Under the pieces are notes generated by a model, which saw nothing but the letters and a program-made list of their open reading frames with translations, was not told where the DNA came from and ran no database searches. From Alicycliphilus denitrificans K601 (GTDB lineage Bacteria; Pseudomonadota; Gammaproteobacteria; Burkholderiales; Burkholderiaceae_C), in the NCBI RefSeq assembly GCF_000204645.1, contig NC_015422.1, positions 434,001-498,000 on the forward strand: a DNA stretch of 64,000 nt, in the 5' to 3' direction. The translations under genes and the position numbers were made by a program. The stretch's first letter is position 1, and each line of letters begins with the position of its first letter. This document shows positions 1 to 8,398 of the stretch, piece by piece.

Positions 1-335
<335 letters not shown>

Positions 336-372
336 GCCGCCAGCCCCGCACTTCCCATGCGGGCACTGAACG

Positions 373-414
373 CTCCCGGCTTGCCAGTCAGGCAGGCCGG
401 GAGTTTCTTTTTTG
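373..414 (+). terminator. Rho-independent terminator of rpoC
   Basis: A 13-bp stem (373-385 with 391-403, one G-T pair) closes a 5-nt loop and is followed directly by a T-rich run (404-414). It lies 38 bp after the rpoC stop, in the right place to end the rpoBC transcript. Confidence 0.9.
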
Positions 415-448
415 TCTTGCTGCAAGGGGCGGGCCAGCCGCCCTGGTC

Positions 449-1021
449 GTGAACATGTGGACCACCTGGATTCTTCTGGCGCTGCTGCTGTTCTGGGCGG
501 TGGGCGCCTACAACCGGCTTATCCGTCTGCGGTCGGCCGCCATGCAGGCCTTTGGCGCGCTGGACGCGCACATGCTGCGCTGGATGGCCCTGCTGGGGGA
601 GTACGAGGCATCGCGCGCAGCGCCCGCCGATTCCGAGGGCGCCCAGGGCGCCGCCCGGTCAGCAGAGCAGGACGATGCCCATGCCGCCCTGTGGGCAGCC
701 GCGACCCAGCTGAGCGCCTCGCTGGCCGTGGCGCGCGCACGGCCGCTGGACGCGGATGCCGCGGCTGCGCTGTCGGCCGCGGCGCAGGTGCTCGATACCG
801 CTTGGCAGACCGTCGTGCGCGAGGCGGCGCAGACCAGCGAGGGCGTTGCCCCGCCCGCGCTGGCGCCCTGGGTGCAGCGGCGCGAGCAGGTCGCGCTGCA
901 AAGCGATGCGGCGCGGCGCCAGTTCAATGACGCGGTGCTCTTGTACAACCATGCCGTGGCCCAGTTCCCGGCCAGCCTGCTGGCCTGGCTGTTCGGCTTG
1001 AAGAAGGGGCGTACGCTGTGA
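449..1021 (+). CDS. LemA-like membrane-anchored protein
   Basis: About 190 residues with one N-terminal hydrophobic segment (roughly residues 4-18), then a long alpha-helical, Ala-rich region. The start (GAYNRLIRLRSAA) and the C-terminal signature (FNDAVLLYNHAVAQFPASLLAWLFGLKKG) match the LemA family, whose members end in a Y-N-x2-V-x2-Y-N, F-P, G-x-K pattern. LemA proteins are membrane-tethered helical bundles of unknown biochemical role. The sequence before the signature is more divergent than usual. GTG at 449 and ATG at 455 are both possible starts. The gene overlaps rsmB by 4 bp (GTGA), so the two are probably co-transcribed. Confidence 0.65.
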   Translation: MNMWTTWILLALLLFWAVGAYNRLIRLRSAAMQAFGALDAHMLRWMALLGEYEASRAAPADSEGAQGAARSAEQDDAHAALWAAATQLSASLAVARARPLDADAAAALSAAAQVLDTAWQTVVREAAQTSEGVAPPALAPWVQRREQVALQSDAARRQFNDAVLLYNHAVAQFPASLLAWLFGLKKGRTL

Positions 1022-2385
1022 GCGCGCATCCCCATCCTTCCCCGGGCGCCGCATCGGCGGCGCTGTCCAGGCTGCTTGATGCGACCGCCTCGGCGCTGCA
1101 GGCCATACGCGCCGGGCAGTCGGGCACGGCGGCGCTGGCCGCCACCGATGCCGCCCTGCGCCCCGCGGTGCAGGCGCTGCTGTTCCAGGTGCTGCGCAAT
1201 CTGGGCCGCGCCCAGGCGCTGCGCCGCCTCCTGGCGCCGCGCAAACCCCCGCCGCGCGTGGACGCCCTGCTGTGCACGGCGCTGGCGCTGGCCTGGGAGC
1301 CCGAGTCGGCGCCCTACGAGCCGTTCACTCTGGTCAATCAGGCGGTGGAGGCCGCCAAGCGCAGCCCGGCGAGGCACGGCAGCGCCGCATTCATCAATGC
1401 CTGCCTGCGGCGCTTCCTGCGCGAGCGCGAGGGGCTGGTGGCCGCCACGCAGGGCGACGAGACCGCCGTCTGGAACCACCCCGCCTGGTGGATACAGCGC
1501 CTGCGCCGCGACCATCCCCAGTGTTGGCAGCAGATACTGCAGGCCAACAACGCTCCCGCGCCCATGGTCCTCAGGGTTGCAAGGCAAAAAAGCACCTCAG
1601 CGCTTTACCAGAAAGCACTTGCAGCTATCAATATTGAATCTACCGCAGTGGGCGGCTGGGGCGTGGTGCTGGCCCGCCCCGTGCCGGTGCAGCGGCTGCC
1701 CGGGTTCGACGAGGGCGTGGTGTCGGTGCAGGACGCGGCCGCGCAAATGGCGGCGCCGCTGCTGCTCGATGGGCTGGATGCGGGCAAGTCGCTGCGCCTG
1801 CTCGACGCCTGCGCCGCGCCCGGCGGCAAGACGGCGCACCTGCTCGAATGGGCGGCCGCGCTGCAGGCGCCCTGGCAGGTCACGGCGCTGGAGGTGGATG
1901 TGGTTCGTGCCGAACGCATCCACGACAACCTGCGCCGCCTGGGGCTGAGCGCCCAGGTGCTGGTGGCCGACGCCGGCAGGCCCGAGGCCTGGTGGCAGCA
2001 GGCCAGCGGCGGCGAGCCCTTCGACGCCATCCTGCTGGACGCGCCCTGCACGGCGTCGGGCATCGTGCGCCGCCACCCGGACGTGCGCTGGCTGCGCCGC
2101 GAGAGCGACGTGGCGCAGCTGGCCGCGCTGCAGGCGCGCCTGCTGGCCGCGCTGTGGCCGCTGCTCAAGCCCGGTGGGCGCATGCTGTACTGCACCTGCT
2201 CGGTGTTCCGCGCGGAAGGAGATGCGCAGATCCAGGCGTTTCTTGCGCACAACACCGATGCGCGTTTGCTGCCGTCTGCGGGCCACTTATTCCCCGGTAG
2301 CCCGGACAAGCATGGTGCGCTCCGGGACAATGGGCCGGGTGAGCACGACGGTTTCTTTTACGCATTGCTGCAAAAAGCCGCCTGA
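1018..2385 (+). CDS. rsmB: 16S rRNA (cytosine-967 C5)-methyltransferase RsmB
   Basis: RsmB methylates C967 of 16S rRNA with S-adenosylmethionine. At 455 residues it has the expected layout: an N-terminal NusB-like helical domain (about 1-150) with the signature LVNQAVEAAKR, then a Rossmann methyltransferase domain. Visible motifs are the SAM loop DACAAPGGKT, the motif IV cysteine in LDAPCTASG and the second cysteine in YCTCSVF. The GTG start overlaps the LemA-like gene by 4 bp. Oddity: codons from about 1583 to 1640 are formed by a reverse-oriented copy of the dispersed repeat (reading QKSTSALYQKALAAINIES), which replaces a normally variable linker without breaking the frame. Confidence 0.95.
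   Translation: MSAHPHPSPGAASAALSRLLDATASALQAIRAGQSGTAALAATDAALRPAVQALLFQVLRNLGRAQALRRLLAPRKPPPRVDALLCTALALAWEPESAPYEPFTLVNQAVEAAKRSPARHGSAAFINACLRRFLREREGLVAATQGDETAVWNHPAWWIQRLRRDHPQCWQQILQANNAPAPMVLRVARQKSTSALYQKALAAINIESTAVGGWGVVLARPVPVQRLPGFDEGVVSVQDAAAQMAAPLLLDGLDAGKSLRLLDACAAPGGKTAHLLEWAAALQAPWQVTALEVDVVRAERIHDNLRRLGLSAQVLVADAGRPEAWWQQASGGEPFDAILLDAPCTASGIVRRHPDVRWLRRESDVAQLAALQARLLAALWPLLKPGGRMLYCTCSVFRAEGDAQIQAFLAHNTDARLLPSAGHLFPGSPDKHGALRDNGPGEHDGFFYALLQKAA
1583..1640 (-). repeat. Dispersed repeat, copy 1 (inside rsmB)
   Basis: Read on the minus strand it contains GATAGCTGCAAGTGCTT, then AAAGCGCTGAGGTGC and a poly-T stretch, the hallmarks of the ~60-bp family found ten times here. 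It is visibly more AT-rich than the surrounding rsmB codons and is translated in frame. Confidence 0.8.
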
Positions 2386-2404
2386 GCGGCCGTGGCACCC
2401 CCGA

Positions 2405-3010
2405 TTGCACTGGAGGCACTGGTGTGCCTTGTTCGCCTGCCTGCTCGCCCTCTGGGCGCTGCCTTCGGCCGTGCGCGCCCAGCACCACGGCGAGGTCGCC
2501 GACCTGCAGTTGGAGCGCACGGCCGAAGGCCTGCTCCTGAGCGCCGCCTTGCAGCTGGAGCTGCCCGAGGTGGTTGAGGATGCGCTGTACAAGGGCATCT
2601 CCATGCACTTCATCGCCGAGGCCGAGGTGGTGCGCCAGCGCTGGTATTGGTCCGACAAGACCGTGGCGCGCGCTACGCGCTTCCTGCGCCTGAACTACCA
2701 GCCGCTCACGCGCCGCTGGCGCCTGACGCAGTCGCCCGTGCCGTTCGCTGCCAACGGCCTGGGGGTGTCGCTGGGCCAGAACTTCGAGGAACTGCCCGAC
2801 GCGCTCTCGGCCATGCAGCGCATCGCCCGCTGGAAGATCGCGGACGAGGCGCAGATCGACGAAGGCGTGCCCTACGTGGTCAACTTCCAGTTCCGTCTCG
2901 ACATGTCGCAGCTGCCGCGGCCGTTGCAGATCGGTGCCGTGGGGCGCTCGGGCTGGGACATCGTGCTGGCGCGCAGCGTGCGCCTGCCTGCAGCGGAGGC
3001 CGCGCGATGA
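2405..3010 (+). CDS. DUF4390 domain protein, secreted or membrane-anchored
   Basis: A protein of about 200 residues with an N-terminal hydrophobic segment (ALFACLLALWALPS) ending in an AVRAQ signal-peptidase-like site, then a beta-rich domain with VADLQLERTAEGLLLSAALQLELP and NFQFRLDMSQLPRPLQ. That pattern is typical of DUF4390, which commonly sits between rsmB and an ntrY-type kinase in betaproteobacteria. No ATG is available near the signal peptide: TTG at 2405 gives a normal-length signal, and GTG at 2339 gives a long N-region overlapping rsmB. The stop overlaps the next start (ATGA at 3007). Function is unknown; the neighbours suggest an envelope role linked to the kinase. Confidence 0.7.
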   Translation: MHWRHWCALFACLLALWALPSAVRAQHHGEVADLQLERTAEGLLLSAALQLELPEVVEDALYKGISMHFIAEAEVVRQRWYWSDKTVARATRFLRLNYQPLTRRWRLTQSPVPFAANGLGVSLGQNFEELPDALSAMQRIARWKIADEAQIDEGVPYVVNFQFRLDMSQLPRPLQIGAVGRSGWDIVLARSVRLPAAEAAR

Positions 3011-5295
3011 GCGACAAGGGGATCCGCCCCGCCGCATCCGCGCGCAAGGCGGCCAGCCGCGCGCGCGCCATGCGCTGGGCTCTGGGGCTGGGTGCCGGGG
3101 TGATGAGCGCCATCGGTTTGGTGCTGCTGTTCCTGCTCACCCAGGCCACCAACAACCGCGCGCTGTACGAGCGCAACTTCGCCTGGCTGCTGGGCGTGAA
3201 CGTGCTGGTGGCGCTGGTGCTGCTGGCCGTGCTCGTCTGGGGTGCAGTGCGTCTGGCCGTGCGCCTGAAGCGCGGGCGCTTCGGCAGCCACCTGCTGATC
3301 AAGCTGGCGGGCATCTTCGGGCTGGTGGGGGTGATACCCGGACTGCTGATCTACGTGGTGTCCTACCAGTTCGTGTCGCGCTCCATCGAAAGCTGGTTCG
3401 ACGTCAAGGTCGAGGGCGCCTTGTCCGCCGGCGTGAGCTTGGCGCGCGTCACGCTGGACACCATCGCCAGCGACTTGGCCACCAAGACGCGCAGCGCCAG
3501 CACCCAGCTCGCGCAGGTGCCCGATGCTGCGGCGGGCCTGGTGCTCGAGCGCATGCGCGACCAGCTGGGGGCCACCGACCTAGTGCTGTGGAATGCTGCG
3601 GGCCAGCCCGTGGCGGGCGTGGGGAAGTCGCGCTATTCGCTCAACCCCGAGCGCCCGAGCGTGCAGCAATTCCGCATGGCGCGCCAGGAGCGCATCAGCT
3701 TCCAGATCGAGGGCCTGGACGACATCAGCGATCCCATGGCCGCCGAAAACGCGCGCGTGCGCACGCTGGTGCTCGTGGCCAACCCCGGCGTGGGGCTACT
3801 GGCCGAGCCGCGCTACGTGCAGGCCACGCTGCCCCTGCCTCAGGCCCTGGTGGCCAACGCCATCGCCGTGCAGGAGGCCAACCGCGAGTACCAGGAGCGC
3901 GCGCTGGCGCGCGTAGGCCTGCGGCGCATGTACATCGGCACGCTCACGCTGAGCCTGTTCCTGGCCGTCTTTGGCGCGGTGCTGCTGGCCGTGGTCCTGG
4001 GCAATCAGCTGGCGCGCCCCTTGCTGGTGCTGGCCGACGGCGTGCGCGAGGTCGCGGCGGGCAACCTGGGCCCGAAAGCCGCGCTGCAAGGCAAGGACGA
4101 GCTCGGCGGGCTGACGCGCTCCTTTGCCCTGATGACCCAGCAGCTGGCGGACGCGCGCTCCGCGGTCGAGCAGAGCATGGGCGAACTCGATGCGGCGCGC
4201 GGCAATCTACAGACCATTCTGGACAACCTCACCGCCGGCGTCATCGTGCTCGACCGGCAGGGCGTCATCCGCTCGTCCAACCCGGGCGCCACCCGCATCC
4301 TGCGTGCGCCGCTGGCGGCCTACGAGGGCAAGCCCCTGGTCGAAGTCCCTGGCCTGGCCGATTTCGCGGCCACGGTGCAGCGGCACTTCGACACCTTCGC
4401 GCTCGAGCGCGACCACCACGGGCTGGACCATTGGCAACACCCGTTCGAGCTGCATGCCTCGGGCGGCGGCCTGGCCGCGCAGGGCACCAGCCTGGTGGTG
4501 CGCGGCGCGGAGCTGCCCAACGATGAACGCCTGCTGGTGTTCGACGACATCTCGGAGATCGTCTCGGCCCAGCGCGCCCAGGCCTGGGGCGAGGTCGCGC
4601 GGCGCCTGGCGCACGAGATCAAGAACCCCCTCACCCCGATACAACTGTCCGCCGAGCGACTGGAGCGCAAGCTGGCCGGCAAGCTGCCGGACGCGGAACA
4701 GGCCGTGCTCACCAAGTCGGTCAAAACCATCGTGGACCAGGTGGATGCCATGAAGCGCCTGGTCAACGAGTTCCGCGACTACGCCCGCCTGCCCGCTGCC
4801 GAGCTGCACCCGCTGGATCTCAACGCACTCATCACCGACGTGCTGCACTTGTACGACCCCGAGACCGCCCAGGTGCCCGTGCGGGCTGAGCTCGACGAGC
4901 GTTGCCCCCTCATACGGGGCGACGCGCAGCAGCTGCGCCAGGTGGTGCACAACCTGTTGCAGAACGCCCAGGACGCCACCCAGCAGGCCGCCGAGCAGCA
5001 GGGCTCGGCGCCCGCCGCGGTGCGCATCGGCACGCGCTGGAACGATGCGGCGCAGCGCGTGCGGCTCACGATATCCGACTGTGGCCCGGGCTTCCCGCCG
5101 CATATCCTGCAGCGTGCGTTCGAGCCCTACGTCACCACCAAGCCGCGCGGCACGGGCCTGGGCCTGGCGGTCGTCAAGAAAATTGCAGACGAACATGGAG
5201 CCAGGATCGATCTGGTCAACCGCGTGGAAGGCGATGTGGTGGTGGGCGCCCAAGTGTCGCTATCATTTGCCCCTGAAACGGCGGTAGCGTTGTAA
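3007..5295 (+). CDS. NtrY-like membrane sensor histidine kinase
   Basis: A 762-residue kinase that would autophosphorylate and pass phosphate to the response regulator encoded 39 bp downstream. Order: three hydrophobic segments in the first ~125 residues, an extracytoplasmic sensor region, another membrane segment near residues 315-335 (LTLSLFLAVFGAVLLAVVLG), HAMP (LARPLLVLADGVREVAAGNLG), a PAS region (NLTAGVIVLDRQGVIRSSNP), then the H-box with H536 in LAHEIKNPLTPIQLSAERL. The ATPase domain shows the N-box NLLQNAQDA, G1 DCGPGFP and G2 GTGLGLAVVKKIADEHG. This architecture is NtrY-like. The ATG overlaps the DUF4390 stop, so rsmB, DUF4390, kinase and regulator probably form one operon. Confidence 0.92.
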   Translation: MSDKGIRPAASARKAASRARAMRWALGLGAGVMSAIGLVLLFLLTQATNNRALYERNFAWLLGVNVLVALVLLAVLVWGAVRLAVRLKRGRFGSHLLIKLAGIFGLVGVIPGLLIYVVSYQFVSRSIESWFDVKVEGALSAGVSLARVTLDTIASDLATKTRSASTQLAQVPDAAAGLVLERMRDQLGATDLVLWNAAGQPVAGVGKSRYSLNPERPSVQQFRMARQERISFQIEGLDDISDPMAAENARVRTLVLVANPGVGLLAEPRYVQATLPLPQALVANAIAVQEANREYQERALARVGLRRMYIGTLTLSLFLAVFGAVLLAVVLGNQLARPLLVLADGVREVAAGNLGPKAALQGKDELGGLTRSFALMTQQLADARSAVEQSMGELDAARGNLQTILDNLTAGVIVLDRQGVIRSSNPGATRILRAPLAAYEGKPLVEVPGLADFAATVQRHFDTFALERDHHGLDHWQHPFELHASGGGLAAQGTSLVVRGAELPNDERLLVFDDISEIVSAQRAQAWGEVARRLAHEIKNPLTPIQLSAERLERKLAGKLPDAEQAVLTKSVKTIVDQVDAMKRLVNEFRDYARLPAAELHPLDLNALITDVLHLYDPETAQVPVRAELDERCPLIRGDAQQLRQVVHNLLQNAQDATQQAAEQQGSAPAAVRIGTRWNDAAQRVRLTISDCGPGFPPHILQRAFEPYVTTKPRGTGLGLAVVKKIADEHGARIDLVNRVEGDVVVGAQVSLSFAPETAVAL

Positions 5296-5334
5296 CGGCA
5301 ACGCGGCCCGTGCAGTAAGGGTGCATTTACACAC

Positions 5335-6030
5335 ATGGCAAACATTCTGGTGGTCGACGACGAACTGGGCATCCGGGACCTGTTGTCAGAAATCCTGAAC
5401 GACGAGGGACACAGCGTGGACCTGGCCGAAAACGCCACGCAGGCACGCAGCGCACGCCTGTCCGCCAACTACGACTTGGTGCTGCTCGACATCTGGATGC
5501 CGGACACCGATGGCGTCTCACTGCTCAAGGAATGGGCCATGGCGGGCGCGCTGACCATGCCCGTGATCATGATGAGCGGGCACGCCACCATCGACACCGC
5601 GGTGGAGGCTACCCGCATCGGGGCGTTCTCGTTCCTGGAAAAGCCCATCACCATGCAAAAGCTGCTCAAGGCCGTGGAGCAAGGCTTGGCACGCAGCACC
5701 GCTGGCCAGCCGCAGGCGGCTCCTGCCCCTGCCAACGCCGCCGCGGTGCCGCCATCGGGCATGGTCCTTGGGGGCAATGGCGCGCAGCCTGCCGCGCATG
5801 TCACACCGGCGGCCGAATCGCTGCCGCTGTCGCACCAGGGTTTCAACCTCGACCGTCCTCTGCGCGAGGCGCGTGACGGCTTCGAAAAGGCCTATTTCGA
5901 ATTCCACCTGGCCCGCGAGGGCGGCTCCATGACCCGTGTCGCTGAAAAAACGGGGCTGGAGCGCACCCACCTCTATCGCAAGCTGCGACAGCTGGGCGTG
6001 GATCTGGGGCGGAACAAGCGCAGCGGATGA
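5335..6030 (+). CDS. NtrX-like response regulator lacking the AAA+ domain
   Basis: 231 residues: a receiver domain (1-120) with D8/D9, phospho-acceptor D52 in LLDIWMPDTDG and K103 in LEKPI, then a Pro/Ala-rich linker (~125-165), then a C-terminal Fis-type helix-turn-helix (MTRVAEKTGLERTHLYRKLRQLGVDLG). Classical NtrX carries a sigma54-interacting AAA+ ATPase between these two parts (~450 residues in all); here it is absent with no trace of Walker or GAFTGA motifs, so activation through sigma54 is not expected. The frame is clean, which suggests a settled short form rather than recent damage. Its partner is the kinase just upstream. Confidence 0.88.
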   Translation: MANILVVDDELGIRDLLSEILNDEGHSVDLAENATQARSARLSANYDLVLLDIWMPDTDGVSLLKEWAMAGALTMPVIMMSGHATIDTAVEATRIGAFSFLEKPITMQKLLKAVEQGLARSTAGQPQAAPAPANAAAVPPSGMVLGGNGAQPAAHVTPAAESLPLSHQGFNLDRPLREARDGFEKAYFEFHLAREGGSMTRVAEKTGLERTHLYRKLRQLGVDLGRNKRSG

Positions 6031-6075
6031 GCAAGACAAATTCTCAAAGTCTGGCATTGTCCTGATTTGTCAGGC

Positions 6076-6081
6076 TATAAT
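6076..6081 (+). promoter_or_regulatory. -10 element of the tRNA-Phe promoter
   Basis: A perfect TATAAT lies 10 bp before the mature 5' end of the tRNA. No convincing -35 hexamer is at standard spacing; TTGTCC at 6057 is too close and TGGCAT at 6052 is weak. Confidence 0.6.
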
Positions 6082-6091
6082 GCGAGGCTCA

Positions 6092-6167
6092 GGCCCGGTA
6101 GCTCAGTCGGTAGAGCAGAGGATTGAAAATCCTTGTGTCGGCGGTTCGATTCCGTCCCAGGCCACCA
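6092..6167 (+). tRNA. tRNA-Phe (GAA)
   Basis: 76 nt with encoded CCA. The D-arm (GCTCAGTCGGTAGAGC), the anticodon loop TTGAAAA with anticodon GAA at 6125-6127, a T-loop TTCGATT and a 7-bp acceptor stem are all visible. Acceptor pair 5-68 is a C-A mismatch (GGCCCGG against CCAGGCC). The 3' half is the attachment site of the downstream island, so the mismatch may come from exchange of the 3' end at integration. Confidence 0.95.
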
Positions 6168-6168
6168 T
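6145..6168 (+). other. attL, 3' end of tRNA-Phe
   Basis: The T-loop-to-CCA segment (core GTCCCAGGCCACCAT, 6154-6168) is repeated at 16797-16810 with one base missing, next to the integrase. A tyrosine integrase using the 3' end of a tRNA gene would give exactly this arrangement. Confidence 0.7.
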
Positions 6169-6202
6169 TCAATGGTCTAAGTGCGTCTATCTTAGACCGA
6201 CT

Positions 6203-6237
6203 GCCCTAGGTGTATCAAGCACTTAGGGCTTTTTTTT
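6203..6237 (+). terminator. Rho-independent terminator after tRNA-Phe
   Basis: A 10-bp stem (6203-6212 with 6220-6229, one G-T pair) with a 7-nt loop and eight Ts. It lies on the island side of attL, so the tRNA now ends on a terminator brought by the element; a second terminator of similar type follows attR at 16818. Confidence 0.85.
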
Positions 6238-6282
6238 GTCTTTTGCCGTCCAATCAAGGCCTGCTAAATCCGGGCTTTTTGG

Positions 6283-6339
6283 GGGGTAAAAGACGGGGTA
6301 TACCCCCCAAGGCTCGGGGTGGGGGTACTTTTTTACCCC
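6283..6339. repeat. Left cluster of GGGGTAAA-type sites (putative integrase arm sites)
   Basis: GGGGTAAA at 6283-6290, a near match at 6295-6302, GGGGGTAC at 6321-6328 and the reverse complement TTTACCCC at 6332-6339, in G/C homopolymer-rich DNA. The same octamer occurs twice beside the integrase at the other end. Paired arm-type sites at both ends of an integrated element are typical of lambda/P4-class integrases; binding is inferred. Confidence 0.45.
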
Positions 6340-6682
6340 CCCCCCGACACATCAACACCAGCTCCCGATGCCATGAGCGCCCTTACTCCACCAATTGGGC
6401 CACCAGGTCAACATGCTGGCGCCCCACTAGGTCAGGCAGCACCGCAGTGACGTCGTAACCCTTGGCGCCCACCAGCACGCGCATGCCTGCATTCAGGTCA
6501 GTGCGAAAGCGCACGCGGATGCTGGCCCGGACGATGGACGCCTCGGCATCAGAGCGGATGGACTCGCTGCCACTCAGGTGACGCACGTTGGCCCACAGCG
6601 TGGCATGGTCTGCCCAGGCTTCGGGCAAGTGACCTGCCCCCATTGACCGTGCCAACAGATTGGAGAAGTCCGGGGTTGAAGG

Positions 6683-7516
6683 TTAATCGAAGTTTTGTTT
6701 CTGCTCACTGCCAGCAGCACCGCCAGCGCGCTGGCGGTGCTGCTGGGCGAATCGTGCCGGCGGGATGCGTCCCAAACTGCTGTGCGGCCTGACCTCGTTG
6801 TAATCCCGCCGCCAATGTGCAATGCACTCCCGGGCCTGTGACAAGGATTCAAACCACTGCTCGTTGAGGCATTCATCTCTGAACTTGCCGTTGAAGCTCT
6901 CGATGTAGCCGTTCTGCATGGGCTTGCCCGGCTCAATCAGGATGTGCCGAATCCCGTTCTTGTGCGTCCAGGCCAGGAACGCCCGACTGGTGAACTCCGG
7001 GCCATTGTCCGTTCGCACTGTTGCCGGGTAGCCACGGAACCTTGCCACTTGGTCGAGCACGCGCGTGACGTACTGGCCCGAGATGCCGTAGTCCACCGTG
7101 ATGTCCACGGACTCCTTGCTGAAGTCATCCACCACCGTCAGATACTTGATGCGCCGTCCACTGGACAGACTGTCCGAGACGAAATCCATGCTCAGCACCT
7201 CGTTGATATTCCTGGCCAGTTGCAGCGACACACGCTCTTGCGCTGGGCGTTTGACTTTGCGGCGCTTCTTCACCGTCAGGTTGGCCTGCCGGTACAGCCG
7301 ATAGATGCGCTTGTGGTTCACCCCCGGAAACTGCTGGCGCAGCATGTCGTGGATGCGCCGGTAGCCGAATCGGCGGCGCACCAAGGCCGTTTGCCGAATC
7401 TGTTCACCCAGGGTGGCGTTGAGCTCGCTGGGCTGCGGTGGGTGGCGGTAGCTGTCTCGGGATAGCCCCACAAGGCGGCAGGCGTGCCGCTCCGAGAGGT
7501 GATGCTGCTCAATCAT
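6683..7516 (-). CDS. IS3-family transposase OrfB (DDE integrase)
   Basis: The catalytic half of the transposase: an N-terminal HTH_21-type region (HACRLVGLSRDSYRH; RRFGYRRIHDMLR), then an rve integrase core with the DDE residues visible in SMDFVSD, VRTDNGPEF and NGYIESFNGKFRDECLN. It is probably made mainly as an OrfAB fusion: the OrfB frame is open upstream through the end of orfA in the -1 register, with a possible slip near GTAAAGC. The ATG at 7516 is only the first ATG in that frame. It appears intact. Confidence 0.93.
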   Translation of the reverse strand: MIEQHHLSERHACRLVGLSRDSYRHPPQPSELNATLGEQIRQTALVRRRFGYRRIHDMLRQQFPGVNHKRIYRLYRQANLTVKKRRKVKRPAQERVSLQLARNINEVLSMDFVSDSLSSGRRIKYLTVVDDFSKESVDITVDYGISGQYVTRVLDQVARFRGYPATVRTDNGPEFTSRAFLAWTHKNGIRHILIEPGKPMQNGYIESFNGKFRDECLNEQWFESLSQARECIAHWRRDYNEVRPHSSLGRIPPARFAQQHRQRAGGAAGSEQKQNFD

Positions 7517-7548
7517 CTGCCGGATGGCATCGCGGCGCGCCTGTGGGG

Positions 7549-7824
7549 CTAGCGCTTTACCCCGAAGACGCTCTTGAGGGCGTGGATGTCCAGGTGGGCT
7601 TCGGCCAGCAGTTTCTTGAGCTTTGCGTTCTCGCTCTCAAGCTCGCGCAGGCGCTGGGCCTCTGAGACCTGCATGCCGCCGAACTTGGCACGCCATTTGT
7701 AAAACGTGGCCTGGCTGAAGCCGCCGCTGCGGCACAACTCGGGGATGCCCATGCCGGCTTCGGCCTGTCGCAAGAAGCCAATGATTTGTTCGTCGCCGAA
7801 CCTGCTCTTCTTCATGTCCGTCAT
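7549..7824 (-). CDS. IS3-family transposase OrfA (HTH and leucine zipper)
   Basis: 91 residues: a helix-turn-helix of the HTH_Tnp_1 type (IIGFLRQAEAGMGIPELCRSGGFSQATFYKWRAKFGG) and a C-terminal coiled coil (LRELESENAKLKKLLAE) that mediates oligomerisation. It ends at TAG 33 bp before the first ATG of orfB. OrfA binds the IS ends and regulates transposition; the full transposase requires -1 frameshifting into orfB. Confidence 0.92.
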   Translation of the reverse strand: MTDMKKSRFGDEQIIGFLRQAEAGMGIPELCRSGGFSQATFYKWRAKFGGMQVSEAQRLRELESENAKLKKLLAEAHLDIHALKSVFGVKR

Positions 7825-7957
7825 TCTCCTGGGTTGACGGGCTTCTCTCGTTTATTGTGGTACGGCTGGTGGGGGGCAGGTCACAAGGGCGATCCCCAAT
7901 CGTCCACGCCTCCCGTGCGCTTTTGGACGATGACGCGGGTATTGAGGTCACCGGCTC

Positions 7958-8233
7958 TCATGCGTACACCCGGTACGGTGCCAGCAGGCGCTCAAACGTC
8001 GGGTTCTTGGACAGCGGGCGCTCGATCAGTTCTTCGCGGTGGGTGTACAGCGTGCCCACCAGCAGCAGCGCGGCGGCTTTCACCGGAGCGGGTGCGGTGG
8101 CGTCCAGTGGCGTGGGCGAGTTGATGTAGTCGCCTACCGATGCCGTGGCGGCGTCGATCATGGATTGCAGCAGCGCATCTTCCTCGCTGTGGTCGATGCG
8201 GCAGTGCAGTTTCACTTCGGTCAGGGTCAGCAT
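7958..8233 (-). CDS. Phage head-tail connector protein (gp6-like)
   Basis: 91 residues starting MLTLTEVKLHCRIDHSEEDALLQSMIDAATASV and ending LLAPYRVYA, an all-helical protein matching the phage QLRG / gp6-like DNA-packaging connector family (V-K-x-H-x-R-x-D, D-E-D-x-L, Y-x-H-R-E). It would form the ring under the portal. The ATG at 8233 follows an AAAGAAA purine stretch. It overlaps the adaptor start by 4 bp. The frame is open further upstream, but that region does not resemble the family. Confidence 0.8.
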   Translation of the reverse strand: MLTLTEVKLHCRIDHSEEDALLQSMIDAATASVGDYINSPTPLDATAPAPVKAAALLLVGTLYTHREELIERPLSKNPTFERLLAPYRVYA

Positions 8234-8398
8234 TTGATTTCTTTCAAATGGTTGGAATAGGTGCCAGCCGCGTGACAGGGTTGCTTGCGCAAGCCCGAAA
8301 GGCGTCACCGCTGGCTGTCGGGGTTCGTTGTCGCCGCGCCACTCACCGACTAAGGCGCGTCCGGTCTGCGGCTTTCGCCCCCGCACCGGCACGGGCTG

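Larger units (their letters stand above)
6630..7883 (-). mobile_element. IS3-family insertion sequence (IS407-like)
   Basis: A 1254-bp element with perfect 12-bp terminal inverted repeats (TGACCTGCCCCC) at 6630-6641 and 7872-7883, flanked by a 4-bp target duplication CAAG (6626-6629 and 7884-7887). It carries overlapping orfA and orfB on the minus strand. The 4-bp duplication and the end sequence fit the IS407 group of IS3. Ends and duplication are intact, so the insertion is probably recent. Confidence 0.9.
6383..7961 (-). pseudogene. Phage head-tail adaptor (head closure) protein, split by an IS3-family element
   Basis: The 5' part (7961-7884) and 3' part (6629-6383) are separated by the IS at 6630-7883. 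Removing the IS and one CAAG copy restores a single frame of about 107 residues beginning MRAGDLNTRVIVQKRTGG, continuing PLPEAWADHATLWANVRHLSGSE and ending DLVAQLVE. This matches the small phage head-tail joining family (W-A-x-V-x-L-S-G-x-E pattern), which connects filled heads to tails. Its ATG overlaps the connector gene stop (ATGA). The interruption should abolish the product. Confidence 0.8.
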
